Shown here: piece after piece, positions 1 to 8,314 of the stretch
Layout: the number at the start of each line of letters is the position of its first letter
How positions within the stretch are numbered: the stretch's first letter is position 1
Assembly: GCF_050337045.1 (NCBI RefSeq)
Contig: NZ_JAKJSO010000012.1
Coordinates: forward strand, 62,001-126,000
Source of the DNA: Photobacterium kagoshimensis
GTDB taxonomy: Bacteria > Pseudomonadota > Gammaproteobacteria > Enterobacterales > Vibrionaceae
Direction: 5' to 3'
DNA: 64,000 nt
Made by a program: the position numbers and the translations under genes
Notes under the pieces: model-generated
Told to the model about the DNA's origin: nothing
Databases searched by the model: none
What the model saw: only the letters and a program-made list of their open reading frames with translations

Positions 1-289
1 CACCGTGCAAGGGTAGAACGCGACTACCAGGGCGTAACCCTGTGGTATGACGGATCGGCATCAAGACGGATGCTTGACGGTCAAAACCGACCACTTCGGC
101 TTCCACTAAGGTGCCGTGATCGGTTTCTATCATGCAACGTTGGCCCGTGCATAATCGGCAACCCACGGCTTCAAGGGTCAAACCCGCCATTCGGGTCAAC
201 CGTCCCCAAGTGCGAGCAACAGGTACTTCAGGTACCTGCTCCACCGCAGAGCTAAGACGGGCATTGAGCTCTTGGAATAAATCACGCAT
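1..289 (-). CDS. fliI: Flagellar export ATPase FliI (lateral system), N-terminal part only
   Basis: Reading leftward from an ATG at 289, the frame stays open to the window edge and encodes about 96 residues starting MRDLFQELNARL. These match the N-terminal beta-barrel region of FliI, the ATPase that energises type III export of flagellar subunits. The catalytic P-loop lies outside the window. The ATG overlaps the fliH stop by 8 nt (ATGCGTGA), which indicates translational coupling and fixes the start. It is the last visible gene of the leftward motY-lafK-fliEFGHI operon. The assignment rests on fliH-fliI synteny plus the N-terminal sequence. Confidence 0.88.
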   Translation of the reverse strand, partial: MRDLFQELNARLSSAVEQVPEVPVARTWGRLTRMAGLTLEAVGCRLCTGQRCMIETDHGTLVEAEVVGFDRQASVLMPIRHTTGLRPGSRVLPLHG

Positions 290-992
290 CGCTGAGTAAA
301 CTATCTCGAATCGAATCCATGCAGGTTTCTAACCGCTCTTCACTATCAGCAAAAGCTTCTGATTCACTACTGGTTACACGACAGCTACCAATCGCTAAAC
401 TGTCGTCAGGTTGTAGGGTCCATGTCGCGACTTGCTCAGGCACTAACTCCACCAAACGCTGGCAATCTTGCGGATTGAGGTAAATCACTAAGTCCGGTTT
501 TTGCTCTGGCATTTGTGCGAGTGTTTCTTCAATCAAGTGCACCATTTGACCTGGCTTTAGCGTGAGCTCAGCACGGATAACTTGGCGCGCCACTTTCTGC
601 ACAAGATCACAAATCATTTCGCTTTGCTGACGAACATGTTGTTGAAACACTTGCTGAATTTGCTGCATCAAGTGATCAACCGACGCCGCGGTACTGCCCA
701 TTTGTTGCTGAACTTGAGCCACACCTTCGCGAACACCTTGCTGACGACCTTGCTCTAGTCCTTGCTCTTGGCCTGCTTGTAATCCTTGAGCAACACCTTC
801 TTGATAGCCTTGCTCATGCCCTTTTTGTTGACCGTCTTGGAAGCCATTATGAAATTCATCTTGGTATGAACCTGTGGTTTCATCACCAAACAAATCATCT
901 TCTTCAGGCTGCATCAGCGGTGGAAAGTGATAAGGGCGATACTGGCCAAGCTGAGGATGCAAGACATTACTCGGCTGATTCTTTTTCATCAT
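282..992 (-). CDS. fliH: Flagellar export regulator FliH (lateral system)
   Basis: This 236-residue protein is the FliH stator/negative regulator of the FliI ATPase, acting at the cytoplasmic face of the export gate. Residues 50-90 carry glycine at every fourth position (50, 54, 58 and so on to 90), giving an uninterrupted GxxxG ladder of eleven glycines typical of FliH. A C-terminal FliH/V-ATPase E-like domain follows (about 100-236). The start is an ATG preceded by AGGAGCAAT. It lies 5 nt after fliG and overlaps fliI by 8 nt. Sequence divergence is normal for this family, so the gene is called from the repeat and its position. Confidence 0.9.
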   Translation of the reverse strand: MMKKNQPSNVLHPQLGQYRPYHFPPLMQPEEDDLFGDETTGSYQDEFHNGFQDGQQKGHEQGYQEGVAQGLQAGQEQGLEQGRQQGVREGVAQVQQQMGSTAASVDHLMQQIQQVFQQHVRQQSEMICDLVQKVARQVIRAELTLKPGQMVHLIEETLAQMPEQKPDLVIYLNPQDCQRLVELVPEQVATWTLQPDDSLAIGSCRVTSSESEAFADSEERLETCMDSIRDSLLSDA

Positions 993-997
993 TGCTC

Positions 998-2005
998 CTA
1001 TTCCACTACTGGCTCACTAAAGAGCTGCAACTCAATCTCACCGGCATCGGCCAATTCACGTAGCGTTGAGACTAATTGGTTGCGGGCATCTTCAACGGCG
1101 CTCAATCGTACTCGACCTTTGCCTTCCATCGCTTCACGCAAGTATTGGGCTGCACGTTTAGGCATGGTCGCGAACACTTTCGCAAGCAGCTCTTCGTCGG
1201 CACCTTTCAGCGCTGTCGCCAGTACGTTTTGATCGACTTCTTCCACCAAGCGTTCCAGCGTCTCTTCGGTTTGGCGCACCAAAATACTGAAGTTGTACAT
1301 TTGCGATTCCAGCTGAGCCACTAATTCAGGGTCGATCTCTTTCAACCCTGTCATCACTTTCTGACTCTGCTCGCCTTGTAAACGATTGATGATATCACCC
1401 GCTTTTTGGGTACCATCGATCAAGGTGCTATTTTGCTGACCAACTTGGGCCAGGAATTTCTCCAACAACACGTGCACTTCTTGCATCATGTCGGGGTGAA
1501 TTTCTTTTAAATTCGCTAAGCGATAAAGCAATTCATCCAGGTTGTCTTGAGGCAATTTAGCCAACAGTCCTGTCGCAACATCAGGTTCAAGGTAGGCTAA
1601 GAACACCGCTTGCATCTGTGGGTGCTCGCCCGAGATCAGCTCGGCTAACTTCGCGGGCTCTAACCACTGTAAACGCTGCAAGTTATGCTTGAGTGAATCA
1701 CCGTAAATCGCATCTAACAGTGGCTGGGACAATGACTGCCCCAACGCTTTATTCAAGGTTCGCTCTAGGTAACTACGCGATGCTCCCGAGATCCCAGATT
1801 CACGTTTAAAGTCTTGGAAGAAACGTTGAAATACGCCTTCGGCTTGATCTTTTTTCACGGCTGGAATGCTGGCCATAGCAATCGACAATTGGCGCACTTG
1901 CTCACGATCGAGTTGCTGCAAGACATTCGCTGCAGCCTCCTCCCCCATGCTTAGCAATAAAATTGCGGCCTGTTCGATGCCTTGGTTGTTATCATTTATC
2001 TGCAT
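998..2005 (-). CDS. fliG: Flagellar motor switch protein FliG (lateral system)
   Basis: The 335-residue product is FliG, the rotor protein that sits on the FliF ring and meets the stator. It has the usual N, middle and C domains. The C-terminal domain (about 235-335) keeps the charged torque helix region around KRAAQYLREAMEGKGRVRL. The length equals the family norm. The gene overlaps the end of fliF by 14 nt, so rotor ring and switch are co-translated. It is a second-system copy inferred from the lafK/motY context. No truncation or missing domain is visible. Confidence 0.95.
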   Translation of the reverse strand: MQINDNNQGIEQAAILLLSMGEEAAANVLQQLDREQVRQLSIAMASIPAVKKDQAEGVFQRFFQDFKRESGISGASRSYLERTLNKALGQSLSQPLLDAIYGDSLKHNLQRLQWLEPAKLAELISGEHPQMQAVFLAYLEPDVATGLLAKLPQDNLDELLYRLANLKEIHPDMMQEVHVLLEKFLAQVGQQNSTLIDGTQKAGDIINRLQGEQSQKVMTGLKEIDPELVAQLESQMYNFSILVRQTEETLERLVEEVDQNVLATALKGADEELLAKVFATMPKRAAQYLREAMEGKGRVRLSAVEDARNQLVSTLRELADAGEIELQLFSEPVVE

Positions 2006-3683
2006 CTTTCGGGGTTATCCATTGTTTAACGACATGAGCAACACGTTCCGGTTCTTTCTCCGATAACGCTTGTAAGTAAGAGGTTTGAACTTCGAGTCCC
2101 GTTTCAGGGCTTGGTAGCTCAGGCATGCTCTCTTCAGGCACGACCGCCGAGCTTAATGCCGCTTCAGCCATCGCTGCTGTTGAAGGTGCTTCTAATTCAC
2201 TATCTGTCGGCGCCATAGCGGTATTGCTGTTAAGTGTCGCCACTTCGCTACCACTTTTGCTTTCAGGTAGCACACTGTCGAGCACCGGATCTTTACTGCG
2301 TTGACGTTCACCCGCTAATTGACGAATTGCAGGGCGGACAACCACCAATAAGATCACTAAAGCAACAATCGCCGATAGGATATAACGAAGATAATCTAAC
2401 CATACGTTTTGCATCCACCACACCGGCTCTTCAGCCAAAAGCTGAGCTTCCGCTTTATTGAACGGATAAACATGGACGCTAAAGCTATCACCACGGGTGG
2501 CTTCAATACCCATTGCATCACTTAGCATCTGACGAATACTGTCGATTTTAGCCGGTGGGAAAGTCGCTGGATCACCGTTTAGCAACACAGATACACTCAA
2601 ACGCTCGATCTGACCTTGCTGGTAGTAAGTATGTTTCATGGTGCGATCCATCACGTAATCACGTGAGTTTTCACCCCGTTCATTGCCTGCATTTGGATCT
2701 TTTTCTTCATCGCCATCTTCGGGGGGACGGTTACTCAAAGCACCTGGTACCCCTTGAGCCGCTTTACCTACACGACGGTCGTAAGATGAGAATTCTGAAC
2801 GCACGGTACCTTCAGGCGAATAGAGCTCTTCTGTCGCTTCAGTGCGATCAAAATTCACTGCGGCGGCGACTTCAACTTGGAAGTTATCGCTACCGACCAT
2901 AGGACGTAACATGCGAGATGCACGGTTTATATAGGTTGTTTCAAGCTTTTGGACATAATCAAGGTAAGCACTACTGTTTTTACCATGGCGACCTTCGCCC
3001 ACTAACGCGGATAACAGGTTACCTTGTTGATCAATCACGTTAACCTGATCAGCTTCCAGTTCTGGTACACTGCCCGCCACTAGGTTAACAATGGCAGTGA
3101 CCTGCTCAGCATCCAGCGTTTGACCAGGTTGCAACGAGATAATCACCGAGGCAGAAGCTTGTTCTTTATCGCGACGAACAAACAAGGTTTGCTTTGGCAT
3201 CGCCAAATGAACGCGTACATTGCGTACCGCGTCTAACGCCATAATACTGCGTGCGAGCTCACCTTCAAGACCATGACGGTAACGCGCATTTTCAACAAAT
3301 TGACTGGTACCTAAGCTTGAATCTTGGCTTAGAATTTCAAGTCCCGCTGGTAGCTGCGCTTCCACACCCGCAGCCGCAAGCGCTAAACGCGCTTTCCCCA
3401 AACTGTTACGATCAACCATCACGCTGCCCTTTTGCGGCTCAACGTAATAATCCAATCCTTTTTCTTCTAATACCGCGATCACTTGGCTGCGGTCAAACTG
3501 CTCTGCTTCACCATACAGCGGACGATACTGACTACTGCCCTGCCATAAGCCCAATACCACAGCGACAGTCACTAAGGCGGCAATAGCAGCCAATAAGCCT
3601 GCTAACCGCATACCTGAAAATAAGCGGCCCATTCCTGTCGGGCCTGCCATATTTACCAATTTTTGCTTCATTACTTCAGTCAC
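1992..3683 (-). CDS. fliF: Flagellar MS-ring protein FliF (lateral system)
   Basis: This 563-residue FliF forms the inner-membrane MS ring, the base on which the rotor and export gate assemble. There is a membrane segment near residues 28-48 (LLAAIAALVTVAVVLGLW) and a second near 430-450 (YILSAIVALVILLVVV), flanking the periplasmic ring-building region. The C-terminal tail after the second segment (ending near PERVAHVVKQWI) is the FliG-binding part. The start drawn is a GTG at 3683. An ATG four codons downstream (3671) is an equally possible start and would give 559 residues. fliE lies 13 nt upstream. Confidence 0.95.
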   Translation of the reverse strand: MTEVMKQKLVNMAGPTGMGRLFSGMRLAGLLAAIAALVTVAVVLGLWQGSSQYRPLYGEAEQFDRSQVIAVLEEKGLDYYVEPQKGSVMVDRNSLGKARLALAAAGVEAQLPAGLEILSQDSSLGTSQFVENARYRHGLEGELARSIMALDAVRNVRVHLAMPKQTLFVRRDKEQASASVIISLQPGQTLDAEQVTAIVNLVAGSVPELEADQVNVIDQQGNLLSALVGEGRHGKNSSAYLDYVQKLETTYINRASRMLRPMVGSDNFQVEVAAAVNFDRTEATEELYSPEGTVRSEFSSYDRRVGKAAQGVPGALSNRPPEDGDEEKDPNAGNERGENSRDYVMDRTMKHTYYQQGQIERLSVSVLLNGDPATFPPAKIDSIRQMLSDAMGIEATRGDSFSVHVYPFNKAEAQLLAEEPVWWMQNVWLDYLRYILSAIVALVILLVVVRPAIRQLAGERQRSKDPVLDSVLPESKSGSEVATLNSNTAMAPTDSELEAPSTAAMAEAALSSAVVPEESMPELPSPETGLEVQTSYLQALSEKEPERVAHVVKQWITPKDADK

Positions 3684-3696
3684 TTAAGCATTCTCA

Positions 3697-4041
3697 CTAC
3701 ACAGGCATTTTCATAACATCGTCGTACGCAGTCAGGAGCTTATTGCGCACCTGCACCATAGCAGAGAAGGCGAGGCTCGCCTTTTGGCTAGCAACCATAG
3801 CGCCGACCAAATCATCACTCTGACCCGTATCAACCGCGGTCATTTTTGCCGATGCATCACGACCTTGCTGATCCACACTATTAAGGGTTTCAGTGATCAC
3901 ACTGGTGAAATCCACCGCTTGCGTGTGCGGTGTTGTAATTGGGTTCGGTGCAATTTGAATTGCATCAAACGATTGAATTTGTGCTTGAACTTCAGCAAGT
4001 TGGCTTAAAGGTTGTTGCATGGCTAACACGTTATCTGACAT
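3697..4041 (-). CDS. fliE: Flagellar hook-basal body protein FliE (lateral system)
   Basis: This 114-residue protein is FliE, the small periplasmic adaptor between the MS ring/export gate and the rod. The conserved C-terminal half is recognisable (SDDLVGAMVASQKASLAF, then VQVRNKLLTAYDDVMKMPV), which is the hallmark of the family. The N-terminal half is a poorly conserved Gln/Pro/Thr-rich segment, as is usual. It sits between lafK (20 nt upstream) and fliF in the order known from lateral flagellar clusters of Vibrio. Confidence 0.93.
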   Translation of the reverse strand: MSDNVLAMQQPLSQLAEVQAQIQSFDAIQIAPNPITTPHTQAVDFTSVITETLNSVDQQGRDASAKMTAVDTGQSDDLVGAMVASQKASLAFSAMVQVRNKLLTAYDDVMKMPV

Positions 4042-4061
4042 AACAAGGTCTCTAAAAATGC

Positions 4062-5546
4062 TTAAGAAAAGTTATAGTTATTAGCTGAAAAATCAGCACT
4101 TTGATTCGTAAGGATTTGCTCTACATCCATACCCTGCTCACGCATTGTCTGCAGCTTGTACCGCAAAGCGCGTGTTGATACGCCAAGCTCTTCTGCTGTT
4201 TTACTTCGATGACCATTAAAGCGACGCAAGGTCTCAATGATGGTGTTAAATTCTGCTAGCTTGCGGCTTTTTTGTAAGCTTGGTCGCTTGCTGCTGGTTT
4301 TCTCAGGCTCCGCCACGACACTCAAAGGCTCATGCTCAATCGGCATTGCGGTGGTCGTAGTTGCATTCATAGAAAGTAATTCTTGAGGCATAGTTACCTC
4401 TGGCTCAGCATGCAAAGGCTGGCCTGGTAACATCAAATCTTGGGCGCGGATCAAGCAACCGTGGCTCATCACCAAGGCACGTTGAATAATATTTTCCAGC
4501 TCACGGACATTCCCCGGCCACGCATACGCTTTTAATGCGCGTTTGGCCGAATCAGTGAAGTGTGTTGCTGCTTGTCCCAGCGCCATATGACGCTTGAGCA
4601 AATGCTTAGCCAGCGGAATAATGTCTTCGGTACGATCACGTAATGCCGCACAGCACAATGGGAAGACATTGAGGCGATAATACAGATCGGCACGAAAACG
4701 GCCTTCCGCCACCGCTTTCTCAAGGTTTTGGTTGGTCGCCGCGAGCACGCGAATATCGAGGTTAATTTTCTGGTGGCTGCCTAAACGTTCAACTTCTTTT
4801 TCTTGCAGCACACGCAGTAACTTGGTTTGCAATGCCAATGGCAGCTCTGCAATTTCGTCCAGTAACAATGTCCCGCCATTGGCAATTTCAAGCTTGCCCG
4901 GCTGTGCCGATGATGCGCCCGTAAAAGCCCCTTTGGCATGGCCAAATAAGATCGACTCAATCATGGTTTCAGGGATGGCTGCGCAGTTGATGGCAACAAA
5001 CGGTGACTGTGCACGAGGCGAAGCATTATGGATAAAACGCGCCAAAATTTCTTTGCCCGTACCACTTTCGCCATTGATCAATACAGAGGCATCGGTTTGG
5101 GCTACACGCTGAGCAAGCTGTAACAGTTGCTTACTTTGAGGTGCTTCCGCCACCACCGATGAACATGACTGGTTGGTTTGCATGATACGCAGTACCAATT
5201 GGCTTAAGTGCGTATGGCCAAATGGGATCAAGAGATAATCGGTCGCCCCCACTTGCAATGCTTGGCTAACCTGAGTGACATGCGGCAGTTCAGATAACAC
5301 AGCAATGGGACCGTCATAGCCTTGGCGACGCACTAGCGCAATAATATCAGCCGCTTCGCTACCATCATCAAGACAAGCTGGTACTAATAATAGATCCCAC
5401 GCTTGCTTATCTAACGTATTGAGGCAGCCCATGACATTAGTAACGCGGCTAAGTTTATAGCCTTCCGCTTCACCGTTCGCTAATACGTTATCAAGTACCG
5501 TATGCTGGGGATGAAACATCAGCACTTGCCAAATTTTCTTTGTCAT
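4062..5546 (-). CDS. lafK: Sigma-54-dependent activator LafK of the lateral flagellar system
   Basis: The product is 494 residues. The order is an N-terminal receiver-like domain (1-125), an AAA+ sigma-54 interaction domain (about 135-370), and a Fis-type helix-turn-helix (about 440-482, RSKTAEELGVSTRALRYKL). Walker A is GESGTGKE (159-166), the sigma-54 contact loop GAFTGA is at 206-211, and Walker B GGTLLLDE is at 224-231, so the ATPase should be functional. The receiver looks degenerate: the usual phospho-acceptor region reads VPACLDDG and the conserved Lys before PF is Ile (LLIPFG). This resembles FlrA/FleQ-type regulators, which work without phosphorylation. It overlaps motY by 4 nt (ATGA). 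In Vibrio, LafK switches on the middle lateral flagellar genes. Confidence 0.9.
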   Translation of the reverse strand: MTKKIWQVLMFHPQHTVLDNVLANGEAEGYKLSRVTNVMGCLNTLDKQAWDLLLVPACLDDGSEAADIIALVRRQGYDGPIAVLSELPHVTQVSQALQVGATDYLLIPFGHTHLSQLVLRIMQTNQSCSSVVAEAPQSKQLLQLAQRVAQTDASVLINGESGTGKEILARFIHNASPRAQSPFVAINCAAIPETMIESILFGHAKGAFTGASSAQPGKLEIANGGTLLLDEIAELPLALQTKLLRVLQEKEVERLGSHQKINLDIRVLAATNQNLEKAVAEGRFRADLYYRLNVFPLCCAALRDRTEDIIPLAKHLLKRHMALGQAATHFTDSAKRALKAYAWPGNVRELENIIQRALVMSHGCLIRAQDLMLPGQPLHAEPEVTMPQELLSMNATTTTAMPIEHEPLSVVAEPEKTSSKRPSLQKSRKLAEFNTIIETLRRFNGHRSKTAEELGVSTRALRYKLQTMREQGMDVEQILTNQSADFSANNYNFS

Positions 5547-6415
5547 GAACCTGCTCCTGATTTTCTGACCAGCCGAACCGTAGCGCGACGATTTAATTGC
5601 AATGCCTGAGCATTACTCTCGGTGCTGACTAAATAGCGATCACCATGAGAACGGATCTGCAATAATTTACGAGGTACACCCAGTTCAATCAGCATGGCGG
5701 CAACCTCTTCTGCTCGCTGGCGAGAAACGCGCATCTTACTGCTAAATTGCCCGAGCTGATCGGAATGACCATCGACTAACACTTTCTGCACATCTGCATC
5801 AACACGAATATATTCAGCAATCCCTTTCAATGTCTGAATGTCTTGCTTATTTAAACGCGAAGAGGCTGCGTCAAAATAAAACTCTGAATCTCTAATCTGT
5901 TGATAGTTAAATGCTATTAATTGATTTTTACATTGCTGAAACTCAGCCATAGGTTCACTGAGGTTTATATTTTGCACCACCACAGCGCTATTTTTTTGAC
6001 GCTCATCCGTCAAGATAACTTTCACCCAACGACCATGAATTAACTCATTAATAACATTTTCAGCATTATTTATTATTAATTCATCAGTAGATCTAGAACG
6101 TTGCGCTGGCGTTTTAAAATATAGATTAATATCTGGAGCTGATGCCCAAAATGGTGACACTGATTCCACATCAACAATATTATTAAATGGCTTAATTTTA
6201 GTAGATTTTATCATTAACCGTGTTTTTTCACCGGCTTCAGAAATAAGTTTCACTGAACCAAAATCTCGGATGTGATGAGAAAGAACACAAGAAGTTTTAC
6301 TCCCATAAAAATCCCAGCCACTGTCATCTAATGCTGCCATCCATTTATTTTCTCGTGCATTAACTGCGCAGGAAATAATCACCATTAAAGCGACAATGAT
6401 TCCACGACAAACCAT
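5543..6415 (-). CDS. motY: MotY-like sodium-motor protein with OmpA-type peptidoglycan-binding domain
   Basis: This 290-residue exported protein has a signal peptide (about 1-20, ending near SCAVNA), a MotY N-terminal domain (about 21-150) and an OmpA-like peptidoglycan-binding domain (about 175-285, with VLVDGHSDQLGQ and NRRATVRLV). MotY forms the T ring that anchors stator units. In Vibrio the lateral cluster carries motY directly upstream of lafK, as here. Coding sequence for the N-terminal half is visibly more AT-rich than the C-terminal half and the neighbouring fli genes. The start ATG at 6415 has GGAG nine nt upstream. It is probably the first gene of the leftward operon. Confidence 0.88.
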   Translation of the reverse strand: MVCRGIIVALMVIISCAVNARENKWMAALDDSGWDFYGSKTSCVLSHHIRDFGSVKLISEAGEKTRLMIKSTKIKPFNNIVDVESVSPFWASAPDINLYFKTPAQRSRSTDELIINNAENVINELIHGRWVKVILTDERQKNSAVVVQNINLSEPMAEFQQCKNQLIAFNYQQIRDSEFYFDAASSRLNKQDIQTLKGIAEYIRVDADVQKVLVDGHSDQLGQFSSKMRVSRQRAEEVAAMLIELGVPRKLLQIRSHGDRYLVSTESNAQALQLNRRATVRLVRKSGAGS

Positions 6416-6647
6416 TATAAAGAACTCCAGAACAACTCTTAAACACCATCAAAGTTATTTGAAAGCATAAGAAACACTAAAGCGACCAGCTTCCAGGAAA
6501 GCTTAAATTTTATTTATCAAAAACATGAAAAACAAATTAACTTTAAAATTTCAATAACTTAACCACAACAAACAAAAATAAAGACGACAATAGCTCATAG
6601 GGCTACATATCATCTCAAATAACTTGGGGATTTATTATTTCGTTTTT

Positions 6648-6689
6648 ATTATACGCGCTAATAAGAATGCATTCGCTCTGGCATGTCAA
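6648..6689 (-). promoter_or_regulatory. Candidate sigma-70 promoter(s) for motY-lafK-fliEFGHI
   Basis: On the minus strand a perfect TTGACA (6684-6689) is followed after 17 nt by TCTTAT (6661-6666). A second, perfect TATAAT lies just beyond (6648-6653) but has no good -35 at the right distance. The elements are about 235-270 nt upstream of motY. A housekeeping-type promoter for the operon that carries the system's own activator would fit a class I flagellar gene. This is motif reading only. Confidence 0.4.
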
Positions 6690-6691
6690 CT

Positions 6692-6726
6692 GTCAATAAA
6701 ATGAACATTAAAAAGTCAATAAAATG
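6692..6726 (+). repeat. Two 12-bp direct repeats (GTCAATAAAATG) in the divergent region
   Basis: GTCAATAAAATG occurs at 6692-6703 and again at 6715-6726, 23 bp apart start to start, or about two helical turns. Further GTCAA half-copies lie at 6685 and 6727. The pair overlaps the upstream side of the candidate motY promoter. Such spacing is what a dimeric activator or repressor site would show. The binding protein is unknown. Confidence 0.45.
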
Positions 6727-7053
6727 GTCAATTAATAATCCATCCAACAATAGCCACTAAACCGTACAGGAGACCGTATTTTACTTTGGCGCTGAAAGTG
6801 TATTGGTTTGACAAGATAACCTATATAAAGGTAGTCTCTCTCGCCAAAATGATGCAGTAATAAAAACAACTAAAACACCGATGTTAACCGATAGAAATTA
6901 ACTTTTCTCATTTTAATTATTTAAAACAAACCGTTAACTTTTATTACTCATTTATTATTGTTTAATATAATTTATCAAGACTATCTGTATTTTTGTTTAA
7001 CTTGATAATGACCACTATCCATCGACTGTCAGTCTTATTATTTGCAAGTGATT

Positions 7054-7962
7054 ATGACTAAAAAGAGTAAAATCATATCCAATACTGATCTGGTCGAAGT
7101 TCGCGATTTTGATCTTGCCAGCCCAGAACATCGTATCGGTGCGCTTCAAGCGATCATTGATAATGTCTGCAAACAATTTGAACGAACGGCTCGGCAGTCA
7201 TATCACCATCTACTTCGTCACCCGGTATCGTTTAGCCTTGAACAGCAAGACACGCTAAAGCTTCAAGATTACTTGCAGCAAATGCCTAAACCCTCGCTGT
7301 ACCGTGAGTTTATTGTGTCACCACATGACTTGCACGGCACCATTGCAATTGATGGCGAACTGCTTTTCTTTATGGTGGATCTGTTCTTTGGTGGCCTGGG
7401 AAGTAATCAGCGCAAACGAACAGAAATGAGTGATACTGAATTGCGCTTGGTTGAACGTTTTTTCTGTGTGGCCCTTGAGCACTTCTCTAACGGCTGGCAC
7501 AGCATCACCAATTGGCAAAGCACACTCACCGAAAAAAATACGCTCCGCCTCGGTAACATGATGCAAACCAACCAACTCTATCAGGTCTGCCATTTCACTA
7601 TGGAAGTAGCAGGACACAAAGGTTGGCTGGCGATCTCCCTGCCTTTTGCTGGATTAGACTTCTTGCGAGATCAGCAAAAACCCATTGATATTGATACCGA
7701 CCCTGAACTTCAGGCCCGAATTCAAAATAAAATCTGTCAGGCACCCATGCGCCTAACGACAACTTTAGCAGAGCGTCGCTTACCCTTGGGTAATGTGATG
7801 GATCTGAAAGCGGGTGACGTTATCCCGGTAGAACTACCGAGTGAAGTCACGGTAAAAGCGGGTAATACCGCCCTGTTTACCGCTCGTGTTGCCGAAAACA
7901 ATGCCAGCCTCGTTCTTCAAGTTCAAAGCGTGATTAAGCAAAATAGGAATAAAAATGTCTGA
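7054..7962 (+). CDS. fliM: Flagellar motor switch protein FliM (lateral system)
   Basis: FliM forms the middle of the cytoplasmic C ring. The central FliM domain (about 30-220) and the C-terminal SpoA/FliN-like domain (about 225-300, PLGNVMDLKAGDVIPVELP) are present. The ATG at 7054 is chosen (302 residues); upstream in-frame TTG (7042) and GTG (7048) have no ribosome-binding site. The protein is shorter than typical polar FliM (about 330-350). Its N-terminus starts MTKKSKIISNTDLVEV and lacks the LSQxEIDALL peptide that binds phospho-CheY. It is the first gene of the rightward operon and overlaps fliN by 8 nt. Confidence 0.88.
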   Translation: MTKKSKIISNTDLVEVRDFDLASPEHRIGALQAIIDNVCKQFERTARQSYHHLLRHPVSFSLEQQDTLKLQDYLQQMPKPSLYREFIVSPHDLHGTIAIDGELLFFMVDLFFGGLGSNQRKRTEMSDTELRLVERFFCVALEHFSNGWHSITNWQSTLTEKNTLRLGNMMQTNQLYQVCHFTMEVAGHKGWLAISLPFAGLDFLRDQQKPIDIDTDPELQARIQNKICQAPMRLTTTLAERRLPLGNVMDLKAGDVIPVELPSEVTVKAGNTALFTARVAENNASLVLQVQSVIKQNRNKNV

Positions 7963-8314
7963 ACAAGCCTCTGATTTAAATATCGATCTTGATGACCTTG
8001 ATCTTGGTAGCCTAGGGCAAGACCCAATGCCAACCGCGATGAATACCCCCGCACAAGACATGAGCTTCATTCGCAATATTCCGGTTAATTTAACGCTGGA
8101 AGTCGCGAGCACCGAACTGATGGTGGGCGACTTAATGAACGTCGGTTTAGGCACTGTGATTGAGCTAGATAAACTAAGCGGTGAAGCCATGGACGTTAAA
8201 GTCAACGGTACCTTACTTGGCCATGCCGAAGTGGTTATCGTAAACAATAAATATGGTCTTCGTTTAGTGGATGTGGTTGATGACAACGACATGCTAAAAG
8301 GGCTAACAAAATAA
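7955..8314 (+). CDS. fliN: Flagellar motor switch protein FliN (lateral system)
   Basis: This 119-residue protein is FliN, the base of the C ring. An acidic N-terminal tail (DLNIDLDDLDLGSLG) is followed by the SpoA domain (about 35-117) with IPVNLTLEVASTELMVGDL and the LDKLSGEAMDVKVNGTLLGHAEVVIVNNKYGLRL core. Its ATG lies inside the end of fliM, and its stop overlaps the fliP start by one nt (TAATG). No fliO is present between fliN and fliP. Confidence 0.93.
   Translation: MSEQASDLNIDLDDLDLGSLGQDPMPTAMNTPAQDMSFIRNIPVNLTLEVASTELMVGDLMNVGLGTVIELDKLSGEAMDVKVNGTLLGHAEVVIVNNKYGLRLVDVVDDNDMLKGLTK

Larger units (their letters stand above)
6416..7053. other. AT-rich divergent regulatory region between motY and fliM
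   Basis: These 638 bp contain no credible gene. They separate the two halves of the flagellar cluster and must hold both operon promoters. A minus-strand sigma-70-like promoter and a pair of direct repeats are listed separately. On the plus strand a TATAAT lies at 6966-6971, but without a good -35. No consensus sigma-54 element (TGGC-N7-TTGC) was found for either operon. The nearest, TGGCGCTGAAAGTGTA at 6787-6802, lacks the GC of the -12 box. Long A/T runs dominate 6480-6600 and 6880-7020. Confidence 0.7.

Noticed and set aside
6787..6802. Sigma-54-like element TGGCGCTGAAAGTGTA upstream of fliM
   Set aside because: The -12 box reads GTGTA rather than TTGCW, so the invariant GC is missing; kept only as a remark.
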